Assembly: GCA_002298885.1 (NCBI GenBank)
Contig: DBMK01000105.1
Coordinates: 1 to 12,928, forward strand
DNA length: 12,928 nt
Direction: 5' to 3'
Source: Anaerolineaceae bacterium UBA700
GTDB lineage: Bacteria > Chloroflexota > Anaerolineae > Anaerolineales > Anaerolineaceae
In this document: in pieces, positions 12,894-12,928 of the stretch
Numbering within the stretch: the first letter of the stretch is position 1
How the letters are laid out: each line of letters starts with the position of its first letter
The notes under the pieces: model-generated
Databases searched by the model: none
Seen by the model: only the letters and a program-made list of their open reading frames with translations
What the model was told of the DNA's origin: nothing
Made by a program: the position numbers and the translations under genes

Positions 12894-12928
12894 GGTCTTA
12901 TTGTAATGCACCCGTAAAGAACGGGCTG

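Noticed and set aside
11844..12917. Plus-strand ORF of 357 codons opposite the PLP enzyme
   Set aside because: Antisense shadow with biased composition; the minus strand carries the intact PLP-enzyme motifs.

Overview
The window is about 60% GC and looks like a chromosomal segment of an uncultured member of the Chloroflexota, probably Anaerolineae-like. That assignment is an inference. It rests on the gene mix (a GH38 mannosidase beside a large membrane flippase, an RsgA-RNHCP pair, a REC-HDOD regulator), on palindromic multi-hairpin intergenic repeats, and on a degenerate GTC-rich repeat inside a gene. No rRNA, tRNA, CRISPR array or transposase gene is visible.

Layout, left to right: (1) 12-1889, minus strand, a GH5 glycosidase of the endoglycoceramidase-like type. 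(2) 1890-2432, a non-coding interval with a four-hairpin palindromic repeat that appears to have been entered by a second element, itself bounded by about 29-bp inverted repeats and carrying a cloverleaf-like set of palindromes. (3) 2433-3987, minus strand, an overlapping pair: the ribosome-assembly GTPase RsgA followed by an RNHCP zinc-ribbon protein. (4) 3988-4551, an elaborate minus-strand leader: a good sigma70-type promoter, a 22-codon ORF with a strong ribosome-binding site, a strong intrinsic terminator, a possibly structured stretch and a second terminator-like hairpin, all upstream of rsgA. (5) 4552-10104, minus strand, two abutting genes: a lipoprotein/GATase-like/flippase fusion, then a GH38 alpha-mannosidase whose ATG directly follows the flippase stop codon. 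(6) 10105-10559, a divergent intergenic region with a second copy of the four-hairpin repeat. (7) 10560-11750, plus strand, a response regulator with an HDOD output domain. (8) 11793-12893, minus strand, a PLP-dependent alpha-oxoamine-synthase-like enzyme, convergent with the regulator.

How the genes may work together: flippase plus mannosidase suggests handling of a mannose-containing glycan, with the flippase moving a lipid-linked saccharide and the cytoplasmic GH38 enzyme trimming mannosides. GH5 is a second glycan-active enzyme nearby but has its own start signals and is separated by other genes. RsgA and RNHCP form a translation-related unit under an attenuator-like leader. The points most worth a second look are this leader (peptide, tandem terminators and a 13-nt complementarity between them), the three-part flippase fusion, and the nested palindromic repeats with paired base changes between the two copies.
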